From Bacillus sp. ISL-37 (GTDB lineage: Bacteria; Bacillota; Bacilli; Bacillales; Cytobacillaceae): a DNA stretch of 64,000 nucleotides. A program made the translations under genes and the position numbers. The stretch's first letter is position 1, and each line of letters opens with the position of its first letter. The stretch is from NCBI RefSeq assembly GCF_018613315.1, contig NZ_JAGGQL010000024.1:1-64000 (forward strand). Reading direction: 5' to 3'. Positions 8,100 to 17,077 of this stretch are shown here, piece after piece. Under the pieces are notes generated by a model. That model saw nothing but the letters and a program-made list of their open reading frames with translations, was not told the origin of the DNA and did not search any database.

Positions 8100-8660
8100 A
8101 TGTTAACTTTAAAAGTTGATTCTGAACTTGAACTTCGAATTTTTGAGCCGCACGAAGCTGGGGAGTTGTTCTGGCTTGTGGATTCCAATCGCCGCTATTT
8201 GCGGGAATGGCTGCCCTGGATTGATGGTATTCAATCTCCGGGACAATTTTACTCGGTCATTCAAATGTGGCAGAAAAATTTCCAGGAAGGAAGCAGCAGG
8301 CACTTTGGGATCCGATACAGGGGAGTCCTTGCAGGCAGCATCAGCCTCCATGCTATTGACTGGAACCACTCGCAGGCAAGCATCGGCTACTACCTGTCGG
8401 AAAAACTGCAAGGCAGGGGCATTATAATCAGAACGGTGAAAGCAGTAATAAACCATGCTTTTTTTGAGTTAGGACTTAACCGCATTGAAATCCGATGCGG
8501 CAAGGACAACGATAAAAGCAAGGCTATTCCCAAGAAGCTTGGGTTTTACAAGGAGGGCATCCTGCGTGATGGGGAATTTCTAAATGGAAACTTCCATGAT
8601 TTGATTGTATATGGGCTTCTTTCAAGAGAATGGCAAAGAAGACATACGCTTGTTCCTTAG
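8100..8660 (+). CDS. GNAT acetyltransferase, RimJ/RimL-YdaF type
   Basis: A 186-residue GNAT enzyme using acetyl-CoA. LRIFEPHEAGELFWLVDSNR at the start and REWLPWID are typical of the ribosomal-protein-serine acetyltransferase subgroup (B. subtilis YdaF-like). Acetyl-CoA binding motif A reads LSEKLQGRGII, and NRIEIRCGKDNDKSKAIPKKLGF is the usual second half. ATG 8100 has AAGGAGG 6 nt upstream; the longer frame has none. The substrate is inferred from family only (an N terminus or small molecule is possible). It is convergent with the downstream kinase gene. Confidence 0.92.
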   Translation: MLTLKVDSELELRIFEPHEAGELFWLVDSNRRYLREWLPWIDGIQSPGQFYSVIQMWQKNFQEGSSRHFGIRYRGVLAGSISLHAIDWNHSQASIGYYLSEKLQGRGIIIRTVKAVINHAFFELGLNRIEIRCGKDNDKSKAIPKKLGFYKEGILRDGEFLNGNFHDLIVYGLLSREWQRRHTLVP

Positions 8661-8674
8661 TCACCAGGCGCTAA

Positions 8675-9742
8675 TCAATGGATTGGCAGCTTGATAGTGA
8701 ATGTCGTTCCCTCTGAACTTGATTCCACTTTAATTTTGCCATCATGTTCCTCAATGATTTTATAGCAAATCATCAAACCCAGGCCATTCCCATTCGCCTT
8801 TGTCGTAAAAAACGGCTTGCCAATCTTGTCCAAATCCTCAGCAGGAATTCCTGTACCAGTGTCAGCAATTGCAATAATCAGCTCGTCGTCTGATTTAGAG
8901 ATCGAAACCGTTATTTCACCTGGCAATTCCATCGCATCAATCGCATTCATCAGCATATTGATCAATACCTGTTTGATCTTATTCCCATCGCAAAGAAACA
9001 TTCCGTCTCCCAATGTGGATTCTTTTGTTATTTCGACGCACTTCTTTGCTGCCTCAGCCATCAGCAGAGTAATTGCATGGTCAACTAAATCATTCATATC
9101 AAATGACTTAAAGTCGGACTTATGCGGCTTTGCCATAAGCATCAGTTCTTTTGATACTGCCTCCATCCGCTTTATTTCCTCTTCCATGATCGCTAAATAG
9201 TTGTGATTCAATTCTTCTCCGGCCTTCATAAGCTGGATAAACCCTTTCAGGCTTGTCAAAGGGTTTTTGATCTCGTGCGCAATACCTGCAGCAAGCTGGC
9301 CAACAACATTCAACTTCTCATACTCAAGAATAAAATGCTCTGCTTTGATTTTTGCGGAAATATCACTTGTAACTGAAAAAAGTTCAAATGGTTCATCTGT
9401 TTCCGGATGCCGTACCACTGAGATTTGTGAACTCACCCAGATATACACTCCGTCTTTTCGCTTAATACGATAGGTAAGAATGGACACTTCCACCCCATCA
9501 GGCATGGCAGTATTCAAAATCCTTTTATAATCTTCTGCATGTACAAATAAAGTGTACAGTTTTCCGATTAATTCAGCTTGCTCATACCCGAGCATAGCCT
9601 GAACAGATGGCGAAACATATTTAATGAGACCATCAGGAGTTCTTTTGCAAATAAAATCCATGGATGGTTCTACCCAAATATTATCATTCGTCTTTTCGAC
9701 TTTTTGCAGCTTTCTTTCCAAACTGGATAATAGAGTACTCAT
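8675..9742 (-). CDS. PAS-domain sensor histidine kinase (sporulation kinase-like)
   Basis: A 355-residue soluble kinase. One PAS domain (about 25-130, with YVSPSVQAMLGYEQAELIG) is followed by a short linker. His156 is in AAGIAHEIKNPLTSLKGFIQLM, and a complete ATPase domain follows: N box LINMLMNAIDAM, G1 DTGTGIP, F box GKPFFTTK and G2 GNGLGL. The phosphoacceptor region is the KinA/KinE type, suggesting input to the Spo0F phosphorelay, though the partner is not encoded nearby. GGGAGG lies 7 nt before the ATG. All catalytic motifs are intact, unlike the kinase at 5492. Confidence 0.92.
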   Translation of the reverse strand: MSTLLSSLERKLQKVEKTNDNIWVEPSMDFICKRTPDGLIKYVSPSVQAMLGYEQAELIGKLYTLFVHAEDYKRILNTAMPDGVEVSILTYRIKRKDGVYIWVSSQISVVRHPETDEPFELFSVTSDISAKIKAEHFILEYEKLNVVGQLAAGIAHEIKNPLTSLKGFIQLMKAGEELNHNYLAIMEEEIKRMEAVSKELMLMAKPHKSDFKSFDMNDLVDHAITLLMAEAAKKCVEITKESTLGDGMFLCDGNKIKQVLINMLMNAIDAMELPGEITVSISKSDDELIIAIADTGTGIPAEDLDKIGKPFFTTKANGNGLGLMICYKIIEEHDGKIKVESSSEGTTFTIKLPIH

Positions 9743-9986
9743 AGCCAGCCTCCCTTTTGTAAAATTTTACTGAATATTTAAATTAATATCAAACTCTAAC
9801 TGTCAAATAAACCACAAAAAGGGTTTTATTTACATTGGGAAATTTTTCTGAAGTTTAGGAAAAGCACTAATTTGTTAAAAACTGAATTTTCCAATATAAT
9901 TACACATAAACTTCATACTTTATGTGTCCGTTTCATACATTGATATCAAAACGTATTAATTTTCCCCTCAATTATTCTCTATATGG

Positions 9987-10241
9987 TATAATAAAATTTA
10001 AATGATAAAGCTGAGGTGGTATGATGGGGCAATCTATCGTATCAAGAATTTAACAGCTGCAAAAGCGGAAGGAACAGCATAACAGGATGTTGGCCCTGGC
10101 TGGACCAGCCGCTCGGAACGGGCCGTTATAATTTCTTGATGAATTTAATTATTTATATTGAAGCCTGCAAATCCAGGCTTAATTTTGAGTTTACTGGGAG
10201 GTGACTCCTTACCCGCACACCAGCGGGCTAAGGGAACTTAT
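9987..10241 (+). promoter_or_regulatory. Structured 5' leader with candidate aptamer and terminator (unassigned)
   Basis: An extended -10 (TGGTATAAT, 9984-9992) should start transcription near 9999, giving a leader of about 240 nt. ATCAAGAA (10041-10048) pairs with TTCTTGAT (10133-10140) and closes a domain with three inner stems. These are CTGC/GCGG with an AAAA loop (10057-10068), CAGCAT/ATGTTG (10075-10092) and GGCCC/GGGCC (10092-10124) holding GGCTG/CAGCC. A weak terminator-like hairpin AAGCCTG/CAGGCTT (10161-10180) followed by AATTTTGAGTTT comes next, then CCCGC/GCGGG near the ribosome binding site. I could not match it to a riboswitch class I know. Confidence 0.5.
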
Positions 10242-11591
10242 TTGGACATATTTAACTTGGTTTGGATAGCCATTTTAATTGCTTTAACGGCTTTTTTCGT
10301 CGTTTCAGAATTTGCGATAGTTAAAGTGAGGAGTTCCAGAATCGACCAATTAATAGAGGAAGGCAGCAAAAAAGCTGTGCTCGCAAAAAGAGTCATTTCC
10401 AATCTGGATGAGTACCTTTCTGCTTGCCAGCTGGGGATTACAGTCACTGCTCTTGGTATTGGCTGGCTTGGAGAGCCGGCGATTGCCGATCTGCTAAAAC
10501 CGTTATTCACCAGCCTGGATATTCCGGAATCCTTCGGACATGTCTTGTCAGTTGGAATTGCGTTCATGACCATCACATTCCTGCATGTCGTAGTCGGGGA
10601 ATTGGCCCCTAAGACATTGGCAATCCAAAAAGCAGAGTGGGTGTCGCTGAATACAGCTGGTCCACTGATCCTTTTTTACAAGATCATGTATCCATTCATC
10701 TGGCTGTTGAACGGATCTGCCCGTCTTGCTGTTGGTCTTGTCGGCCTTAAACCTGCCTCTGAACAGGAATTGGCCCATTCTGAGGAAGAACTTCGCATTA
10801 TCCTGTCTGAGAGCTTTAAAAGTGGTGAAATCAACCAGTCAGAGTTTAAGTATGTAAATAAAATTTTCGAATTTGACAACCGGATCGCCAAAGAAATCAT
10901 GGTGCCCCGCACGGAAATTATTACGTTGTCAAAAGAGGATTCACTGGAGAGTTTTCTCCAGATTGTGAAGGAAGAGAAATTCACACGATACCCTGTCATT
11001 GACGGAGACAAGGACCATATTGTCGGATTAGTCAATATAAAAGAAGTAATGACTGATTTCATCAATGAACAAGGACGGAGCAAAAAAGCGCTAGATTCAT
11101 ATATTCGCCCAATCATCCGAGTCATCGACAGCATTCCAATTCATGACTTGCTGGTAAAAATGCAAAAAGAACGCATTCACATGGCAATCTTGATGGACGA
11201 ATATGGTGGAACTTCCGGGCTTGTGACAGTAGAAGATATCCTTGAAGAAATTGTAGGAGAAATTCGTGACGAGTTCGATATGGATGAAGTGCCGATGATA
11301 CGCAAAATCCAAGAAAGCCATTACATCATCGATGCCAAACTGCTTGTCAGTGAAGTGAATGAACTTCTGGCACTTGATATCAATGATGAAGATGTCGATA
11401 CAATCGGCGGCTGGATGCTTACCGAAAATTACGAAGTCAAGCAAGGCGACGTTGTCAGCTTCGGATCTTACCTTTTCAAAATCACCGAAATGGAAGAGCA
11501 TCACATCAAATATATCGAAGTAATGAAACAACCTGAAATCGAAAAGACAGCAGATAGTTTTTTTATGAATAAGACAGAAGTTGTTTCATAA
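10242..11591 (+). CDS. CNNM/HlyC-CorC family membrane transporter with CBS pair
   Basis: A 449-residue protein of the CNNM (DUF21)-CBS-CorC_HlyC architecture. Residues 1-200 hold about four membrane segments (IAILIALTAFFVVSEFAIVKV near the start). A CBS pair begins at about residue 215 with KEIMVPRTEIITLSKED, and the C terminus is a CorC_HlyC domain (GGWMLTENYEVKQGD). Relatives such as B. subtilis MpfA export magnesium; 'hemolysin' is a historical name. I chose TTG 10242 with AAGGGA 6-7 nt upstream. The 28 extra codons of the longer frame are inside the structured leader and are not conserved-looking. The leader suggests ion-responsive control. Confidence 0.92.
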   Translation: MDIFNLVWIAILIALTAFFVVSEFAIVKVRSSRIDQLIEEGSKKAVLAKRVISNLDEYLSACQLGITVTALGIGWLGEPAIADLLKPLFTSLDIPESFGHVLSVGIAFMTITFLHVVVGELAPKTLAIQKAEWVSLNTAGPLILFYKIMYPFIWLLNGSARLAVGLVGLKPASEQELAHSEEELRIILSESFKSGEINQSEFKYVNKIFEFDNRIAKEIMVPRTEIITLSKEDSLESFLQIVKEEKFTRYPVIDGDKDHIVGLVNIKEVMTDFINEQGRSKKALDSYIRPIIRVIDSIPIHDLLVKMQKERIHMAILMDEYGGTSGLVTVEDILEEIVGEIRDEFDMDEVPMIRKIQESHYIIDAKLLVSEVNELLALDINDEDVDTIGGWMLTENYEVKQGDVVSFGSYLFKITEMEEHHIKYIEVMKQPEIEKTADSFFMNKTEVVS

Positions 11592-11614
11592 CGATCAAGC
11601 GTTACTTCCAATAG

Positions 11615-11654
11615 ACAAAACCCAGGCAGGTCCTCCCTGCCTGGGTTTTGTTTT
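11615..11654. terminator. Bidirectional intrinsic terminator
   Basis: AAAACCCAGGCAGG and CCTGCCTGGGTTTT form a 14-bp stem between the convergent CNNM and CDF genes, with TTTTGTTTT on the plus strand. Confidence 0.9.
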
Positions 11655-12609
11655 ACACTTTCCAGGTTTGTACGTCATCTGCTTCGATGATTCCCAGAAT
11701 AACATCATCTACGTCCGGATCCTTTAAGACTTTGTCCCTGACCCTGAACTTGATATCATCTGCATCAGCCAGTGTCAGCCCTTTGCGGAGTTCCAGATAG
11801 CTTTCGACATGGTACTGCCTGCCCTCCTGAACAATCCTTAATGTATTGATATCAATGACATCTGGATCTGACAGGATGAGATTAGCTATACGGTCCTCAA
11901 CTACTTTAGGTGCTGAAACACCAATGAGACCTACCGTGTTCTCATACCCAATCTTCAAAGCAATCCCGATCAGCAGGATGCCAATTAGCAAGGTTCCAAT
12001 ACCATCAAGCAAATAAAATCCTGTTACATGGGCAAGGACAATTGAAGCCAATGCTAGGAGCGCTCCAAATGTCGCAATTAAATCTTCATAGAAAACCAGT
12101 CTTGTCGGCGGTGCTGCAAGGCTAACATTCTTAAATGCATTTGCGACTATACCAAAGCCCTTAGCATCGCTTCTTGTTTCATGGGCAATCTCTTTCATGG
12201 CCTTAACCAGAATTCCTCCATCAACAAGTACCGCAATTGCCATGATAATGACATTAAGCCACAAATTGGATGAAGCTTTCGGATGCTGGACCAGCTCCCA
12301 CCCTTTGATGACTGTTTCGTATGCCATGATCGAAATGATGATGACCGCCACGAGCACGAACAAGTTTACAACTCTTCCAAATCCAGTCGGGAAGCGTTTG
12401 GTTGCTTCTTTTTCCGAAATAGCACTGCCGATGAAAACAAAAAACTGATTCAATGCATCCGCAACTGAATGAAGCGTTGTCGCTAGCATCGTACCGCTTC
12501 CGCTGATACCAGCAGCTACCCCTTTGATGATTGCAAGGAAGGTATTCCCTATCGCAGCAATCCCTGAAGATTTATTTCCTCTTTTAAGAAAATCAATCAT
12601 TGATGACAT
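11653..12609 (-). CDS. Cation diffusion facilitator (CDF), YdbO/ZnT9-like
   Basis: A 318-residue CDF membrane protein with six predicted membrane segments and a C-terminal ferredoxin-like cytoplasmic domain (LTLADADDIKFRVRDKVL). The TM2 site reads HSVADALNQ, with His and Asp in the metal-site positions. The TM5 site is reduced (VLVDGG in place of the usual HxxxD), so it differs from classical zinc exporters such as the CzcD-like protein at 22605. Relatives include B. subtilis YdbO and eukaryotic ZnT9. The transported metal is uncertain. ATG 12609 has a close GGAG; the next in-frame ATG three codons later is also possible. Confidence 0.85.
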   Translation of the reverse strand: MSSMIDFLKRGNKSSGIAAIGNTFLAIIKGVAAGISGSGTMLATTLHSVADALNQFFVFIGSAISEKEATKRFPTGFGRVVNLFVLVAVIIISIMAYETVIKGWELVQHPKASSNLWLNVIIMAIAVLVDGGILVKAMKEIAHETRSDAKGFGIVANAFKNVSLAAPPTRLVFYEDLIATFGALLALASIVLAHVTGFYLLDGIGTLLIGILLIGIALKIGYENTVGLIGVSAPKVVEDRIANLILSDPDVIDINTLRIVQEGRQYHVESYLELRKGLTLADADDIKFRVRDKVLKDPDVDDVILGIIEADDVQTWKV

Positions 12610-12736
12610 TTCTCCACCCGCTTTGCTATTTTCTTCTATCGGTTATAGTTATATGTCCTTTACATTTTTCACATTTCTGTCTTCTTTAAACATCTATTTG
12701 TATTTAGCTGATAGTAATTAGAGTAAGGGATAGCTA

Positions 12737-12773
12737 AAAGAGCCCATCAGGAATATCTCCTGATGGGCTCTTT
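12737..12773 (-). terminator. Intrinsic terminator
   Basis: AAAGAGCCCATCAGGA and TCCTGATGGGCTCTTT form a 16-bp stem directly after the radical-SAM gene. Confidence 0.85.
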
Positions 12774-12781
12774 ACTAAAAT

Positions 12782-14578
12782 TTACGTCCTGCTTTTAGAG
12801 GCTTCTCCAACTCTTTTGTTATAGGCATTCCATTTCTGTTTTGCGTTGATCAAGATGTCCTCTACCAACAGCTCGATTCCGATTGCCGTCAGCGAGAAGA
12901 CATTAGCATAATGCTTCTTCACTTCCCATTTCAATTCATGCTTCCCGCAAATACTGTATTTGTTCACTTCTTCCATTTCCTTGCTGAGCAATGCCAGTTG
13001 CTGTTTTTTTTCCTGTTCAGGAAGAGCAACGATTTCATCGATTTTTTCTATATATTCAAGTGACTTGGTGATTTTCTCATTCACCTCATCATGTGTCTTT
13101 TTGTCTACAAGATCATACTTCAGTTTAAAGGCATTAAGGCTTCTGGCAGATTCATAGGTTGATCTCACAATTTCATCCCTGGTCATATAATCTGTTTCAA
13201 AGCTGAGCATGTATTTCCATGATGGCTGGGTGATTGCTTTTCTATGATCCTCAATTGTATGGCAGAATTTCTTATAGCCATATTTTTCAGGATCTTCAAA
13301 TGCCGGGCTAGCCGGATCCAGGAACGGTGCAAGCGGAGCGACAAAATAGGATAGTCGTTTATCCCCACCGCACGCATTGTGAATCTCCTCACAAAAATCG
13401 ACATTATCAAGGGCGCTTTGATAATCCTGATGCGGTATGCCAACCATGAAAAATATATCAATCTTCTTGCAGCTATGCTTCAATGCAGATTGCAGCGTTT
13501 CAATCACTTTTGCATTCGTGCAGTTGAATTTGCCGTTATAACGGCGAATCTTCTCATCATGTGTTTCCAAGGTCAATTCAACGCTGTATTTCGGTACAAC
13601 CTTCTCGATTTTCGCAAAAAAATCTTCGTTTGCATACTGGAATAATTCAAATACCAACTCATTCTTAAGATTAATCTTGCTGAGCCTCTCAAAAAATTCA
13701 TCGACATAATCCTTACCCGCCTGGCGTATGTCATGAAGAATGAAAATTGGTGCCCTGCTGAAGCGCTGGATGAAAAGTATGTCTTCAACTAGTTTCGCAG
13801 GCGAGCGTTTAGCCAGGACTTTACGGTTGCAGTTATCCTTGTACGATTGTTTCGAGCCACCGCATATCAAGCATCCCTGGGTACATCCCTTTGCAGTGAG
13901 GATCGCCGTATTAGGGTATTGAAGCCAGCCGTTGTATGGCAGTGGATCCAGGAAGTTTTTATATTTGAAGACCGACTTAATTGTATATCGATATCCGGGA
14001 ATATCAAATTCATCCAGGCTGTCAGGAACATGGCTTAACGGGTTGTATACTGGAATGTCTCCGTCCTTCCAAGTAAGGTTTGGGATCCCGCCTAGATGAT
14101 GGGTTCCATTTTTCAAATGGTTGATTAAAAGGAGCATCAATTTTTCGGTTGAATCGCCCCGCATGACAAAGTCAATGAATGGATATTCTATTAGCTCTTT
14201 ATGGTAATAAGTTGATGATAAACCGCCAAAAACCATAGGAGTTTCAGGATGAAGATTCTTCACAATTTTGGCCAGTTCAATACTTCCATGAGCGTGAGGG
14301 AGCCAGTGAAGGTCAATACCAAAAGCCCGTGTCTTGATCTTTTTCAATTTCTTTTCGACATCAAAATTTTCATCCATCAGCATTCGATTCGCGATGTTGA
14401 TGATTTTAACGTGCAAGCCTTGGCGTTCTAAATATTCCGCAATGCTCGTCAGGCCAATAGGATACATTTCGAATACCGGAGAGGATGGAACGACGTCACT
14501 GATTGGGCCAGCCAACAGCGCATTTTTTCGGAAATCGTATACACTTGGCGCATGGAGAAGAACTAAATCGTATCTCAA
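12782..14578 (-). CDS. B12-binding-domain radical SAM protein (Ta0216-like)
   Basis: A protein of about 598 residues. An N-terminal cobalamin-binding-like Rossmann domain (about 1-140, with PIGLTSIAEYLERQG and VFGGLSSTYYH) precedes a radical-SAM core. The core has CTQGCLIC (CxxxCxxC, near residues 232-239) to bind the 4Fe-4S cluster and SAM. The DxHxxG cobalamin ligand motif is imperfect (DLHWLPHAHG), so B12 may bind base-on or not at all. It fits the poorly characterised family I know as the Ta0216-type B12-binding/radical SAM proteins; the substrate is unknown. I chose TTG 14576-14578, 5 nt after GAGGTGA, over GTG 14587. It is monocistronic with its own terminator. Confidence 0.85.
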   Translation of the reverse strand: MRYDLVLLHAPSVYDFRKNALLAGPISDVVPSSPVFEMYPIGLTSIAEYLERQGLHVKIINIANRMLMDENFDVEKKLKKIKTRAFGIDLHWLPHAHGSIELAKIVKNLHPETPMVFGGLSSTYYHKELIEYPFIDFVMRGDSTEKLMLLLINHLKNGTHHLGGIPNLTWKDGDIPVYNPLSHVPDSLDEFDIPGYRYTIKSVFKYKNFLDPLPYNGWLQYPNTAILTAKGCTQGCLICGGSKQSYKDNCNRKVLAKRSPAKLVEDILFIQRFSRAPIFILHDIRQAGKDYVDEFFERLSKINLKNELVFELFQYANEDFFAKIEKVVPKYSVELTLETHDEKIRRYNGKFNCTNAKVIETLQSALKHSCKKIDIFFMVGIPHQDYQSALDNVDFCEEIHNACGGDKRLSYFVAPLAPFLDPASPAFEDPEKYGYKKFCHTIEDHRKAITQPSWKYMLSFETDYMTRDEIVRSTYESARSLNAFKLKYDLVDKKTHDEVNEKITKSLEYIEKIDEIVALPEQEKKQQLALLSKEMEEVNKYSICGKHELKWEVKKHYANVFSLTAIGIELLVEDILINAKQKWNAYNKRVGEASKSRT

Positions 14579-14795
14579 AATACTCACCTCGAAGTAAAAT
14601 ATACTCTATTAATCTGCCTAATAAAGGCAATGCATGATTACACCTTAATGATAACTCCCGGATCCTTCGTCTTAGTCCCGCAAAGTGTAATATTTTGTGA
14701 ACAACTGAACAAATCCGATTCTAGAGAGCGTCAGACCCTGATGAATAAAGGGATTGCGAGTTTATGAAAGTTCTGTGGATGATTATAAGAAAAAC

Positions 14796-14962
14796 GTAAG
14801 CGCCTTGGTCAGCCCCGACAAGCGCTGCCCGCCTAAAACGCCACATCGTGTGGCAGGCGGGTCTGCACGTCCTGTGCCACGGAGGGCCGTCCAGTGAAGT
14901 CGTTCTTTGACTTCATTGGGCGGACCGAAGCGACTCGAGGGGCTAGGCGCTGGAGCTGGACA
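14796..14962. repeat. Dispersed hairpin element, copy 1 (long form)
   Basis: The ends are near-complementary: AAGCGCC...CAGCCCCGA at one side and TCGAGGGGCTAGGCGCT at the other. The core GTGAAGTC-GTTCTT-GACTTCAT is itself a hairpin. A second copy lies at 23669-23782. This copy has an extra insert of about 53 nt (14830s-14880s) with its own stem CCCGCCT/AGGCGGG. It contains no gene. Similar elements are, to my knowledge, common in Bacillaceae intergenic regions. Confidence 0.75.
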
Positions 14963-14994
14963 ATTTTCGCAGTTGAAATTATATAAATTCTAGT

Positions 14995-15026
14995 AAAAAA
15001 AAGAGACTGCTATATCGCAATCTCCC
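14995..15026 (-). terminator. Intrinsic terminator
   Basis: GAGATTGC/GCAGTCTC (one mismatch) hairpin followed by a run of T on the minus strand, directly after the coiled-coil protein gene. Confidence 0.8.
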
Positions 15027-15032
15027 AATAAA

Positions 15033-15386
15033 CTATTTTTCCTGCTGGACCATCAGGATTTCTTCCTCGACTCTGCCCAATTTTAGCAAATGTGAATCCA
15101 GCCGTTTGTGGATCGTGCTGAATTCTGTATTGTTTTTTAACTCTGCTTTGCTCAGCAATTCCTTTAACATGTTTTCGATTTTTGCGCTCTGCGCTTCTTC
15201 CATTCTTTCAAGTGCGTCTTTAATATCTGTAATGTCGATCTGGTTAGATGTTACGCGATGTTCAATACTATCGACTTTCTCGAGACGGTCGAGTCTTTTT
15301 TCTATGTGTTCAGTTCTTTTATTCAATGAGTTAATTGAACTCTCGATACCTTTTAAGAGATTAATGATTTCAGATAACCCTTCCAT
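15033..15386 (-). CDS. Coiled-coil hypothetical protein
   Basis: A 117-residue highly charged protein that is almost entirely heptad-patterned (LLKGIESSINSLNKRTEHIE then KRLDRLEKV), predicted as a parallel coiled coil. It has no signal peptide, membrane segment or catalytic motif. GGAG lies 9 nt before the ATG. It has its own terminator, so it is likely expressed alone. I do not recognise it; small coiled-coil proteins of this kind are common in Bacillaceae and often have no known role. Confidence 0.75.
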   Translation of the reverse strand: MEGLSEIINLLKGIESSINSLNKRTEHIEKRLDRLEKVDSIEHRVTSNQIDITDIKDALERMEEAQSAKIENMLKELLSKAELKNNTEFSTIHKRLDSHLLKLGRVEEEILMVQQEK

Positions 15387-15502
15387 ATTGCATGGCTCCC
15401 CTTTATTTGGCTTAAGGTTATTTTATCATCATTAACCACATCGATATGTTACAAAACTGGTAACAAAAAGGTTATTTGTTTGCATTTTTGCCACATTTCA
15501 TC

Positions 15503-16984
15503 TTACTTCAGCTCTAGGTCACTCAACGCTTTTTCAGCGCTTCTTCTGGACATATTTATGGAGTTCCAGCTATCTTCTGAATACTGCAGATCTTGCTTTC
15601 TTTGCAGCAACAAGTCTGAGAGACCTGGGTGGTCCGGATTAATTTTATAAAGCTCCATCAGCCCCTCCACTCCTTGATAGGACAACGAATTCAGATAGTA
15701 AATATCAATTTTTCCGGTTTCTGAGTAACGCTCCAAATTGCGTTCGACGACAAATCGGTCAAGCTGGATTGTATTGACCAAAGTATAGAAAATGATTGCG
15801 GATATAATGTAGAAGCGTACAAGCGACAGCCGATCCATCCATATCCTTATCAATGAATAGCATAAAATCACCAGCAGGAAAATCATGAATGAATGGGCCA
15901 GCACCCTGGCAAAGGTAAATCCGTACGCCTCTTCATACATGAAAAGACGTATAAAAGCTGAATATAGCATGACTCCGCTGAAAAAAACGAGTAGTGAAAG
16001 AAGGCCGCGAATAACCAGCGTCAAAAATTTAGCCGTTTTTTCAACATAGGTAACAATTGTTGAGATGATCAGTAAATTCAGCAAAGTGACAAAAAGCAGT
16101 TCAAAGAATCCTCTGCGCGCAAATTCAGCATACGTATATCCTTCTTTCAATGTTTCACTGAAAAAATATTGGAATTGGACAACCACAAATAGCAGGTAAA
16201 CGATATTCAATAAAGTCAGCACTGTCAGAGTGATCACGCTATCCCACGCCATCTTTTCATTTTGCGTCTGCAGTTCAGGAGGCAGTGGCTGCCTGGTCCT
16301 TAGCACCTGCAATAATCCAAAGATCACCAATGTATAAATGATGATTGCGATTGTACGCAAAACCTCTTCTTCTATTTTCAATCCCAAAAGCCAGCGCGGT
16401 ATAGTACCTAGGAGGTTTCCAAACTGCTGGTCAGCAGAGACAAGCAGGTTGACGATGACAAACAAGAGCGGCAATGAAATAGCCACGCCTATCAACACTT
16501 TTCGAATCGTTGCACTCTTTCTTTCTTCAAGTCCCCTGACAGCCAATTTTGGAGCATACATAATGAACCTGAACACATAGGCAATCGCAGCTCCTACTGT
16601 TAAAAAGAGCTTTTGGACAAACGGCCATCTATGCCACTGGTTCTCCATCGGGTAGGTGACAAGTACAAGTTGAATAAGTACCATCACTGGAATCACCAGG
16701 ATGTTCAGCATATATAAAACCATATTCGAATTCAGGAAAAAACTTGTTGCGAGCAGCCATATTGAAGCAATCAAGAGTAATCCAAGCTTTTTATTCGTAA
16801 AGGAGAATGAACGATACCTCCAGAAAAATACTCCATAAAAGCAAGTAATAAAAACAGGATACGACAATCCAATTATGCCATGCAAAAATGACCTTTCCGC
16901 CAAAATTCCTAAAGCAAGACAGACCAGGAAAAATATCCAGTCTCCTTTTTTTAGTTTAAATTCCATTTTCTCTTCCATTTTCAC
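15503..16984 (-). CDS. DUF4173 (DUF4153-like) polytopic membrane protein
   Basis: A 493-residue protein with about 11-12 membrane segments. ETLKEGYTYAEFARRGFFEL is the signature I associate with DUF4173. A hydrophilic C-terminal tail of about 90 residues (VERNLERYSETGKIDIYYLN) probably lies on one side of the membrane. Function is unknown. It follows the PadR-DUF1700 pair on the same strand, and its promoter region carries the same operator-like motif as padR, so the three genes may be one regulated membrane module. GTG 16984 follows GGAGG by 6 nt; an in-frame ATG two codons later is also possible. Confidence 0.82.
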   Translation of the reverse strand: MKMEEKMEFKLKKGDWIFFLVCLALGILAERSFLHGIIGLSYPVFITCFYGVFFWRYRSFSFTNKKLGLLLIASIWLLATSFFLNSNMVLYMLNILVIPVMVLIQLVLVTYPMENQWHRWPFVQKLFLTVGAAIAYVFRFIMYAPKLAVRGLEERKSATIRKVLIGVAISLPLLFVIVNLLVSADQQFGNLLGTIPRWLLGLKIEEEVLRTIAIIIYTLVIFGLLQVLRTRQPLPPELQTQNEKMAWDSVITLTVLTLLNIVYLLFVVVQFQYFFSETLKEGYTYAEFARRGFFELLFVTLLNLLIISTIVTYVEKTAKFLTLVIRGLLSLLVFFSGVMLYSAFIRLFMYEEAYGFTFARVLAHSFMIFLLVILCYSLIRIWMDRLSLVRFYIISAIIFYTLVNTIQLDRFVVERNLERYSETGKIDIYYLNSLSYQGVEGLMELYKINPDHPGLSDLLLQRKQDLQYSEDSWNSINMSRRSAEKALSDLELK

Positions 16985-16996
16985 TCTCTCCCTCCA

Positions 16997-17062
16997 CCTA
17001 GAATAACTAGGTATATATTCAAAAAAACACCCTGTAATTCTATATACATAGAATTTCTATGT
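16997..17062. promoter_or_regulatory. Putative PadR operator region
   Basis: CCTAG-AATAA-CTAGG (17000s) is followed by TATATAT, and a perfect 8-1-8 inverted repeat ACATAGAA-T-TTCTATGT lies at 17046-17062. On the minus strand ATATATACCTAG...CTAGG mirrors ATATATACCTTTTAATACTAGG upstream of padR. The shared motif suggests autoregulated PadR control of both transcripts. Confidence 0.45.
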
Positions 17063-17077
17063 ACTAGACCAAAAAAA

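Noticed and set aside
9984-10241. M-box or NiCo riboswitch as the identity of the CNNM leader
   Set aside because: The conserved blocks of those classes that I know are not present, although the transporter type fits metal control.
14796-14962. A complete insertion sequence
   Set aside because: Only hairpin sequence is present, with no transposase frame or remnants.
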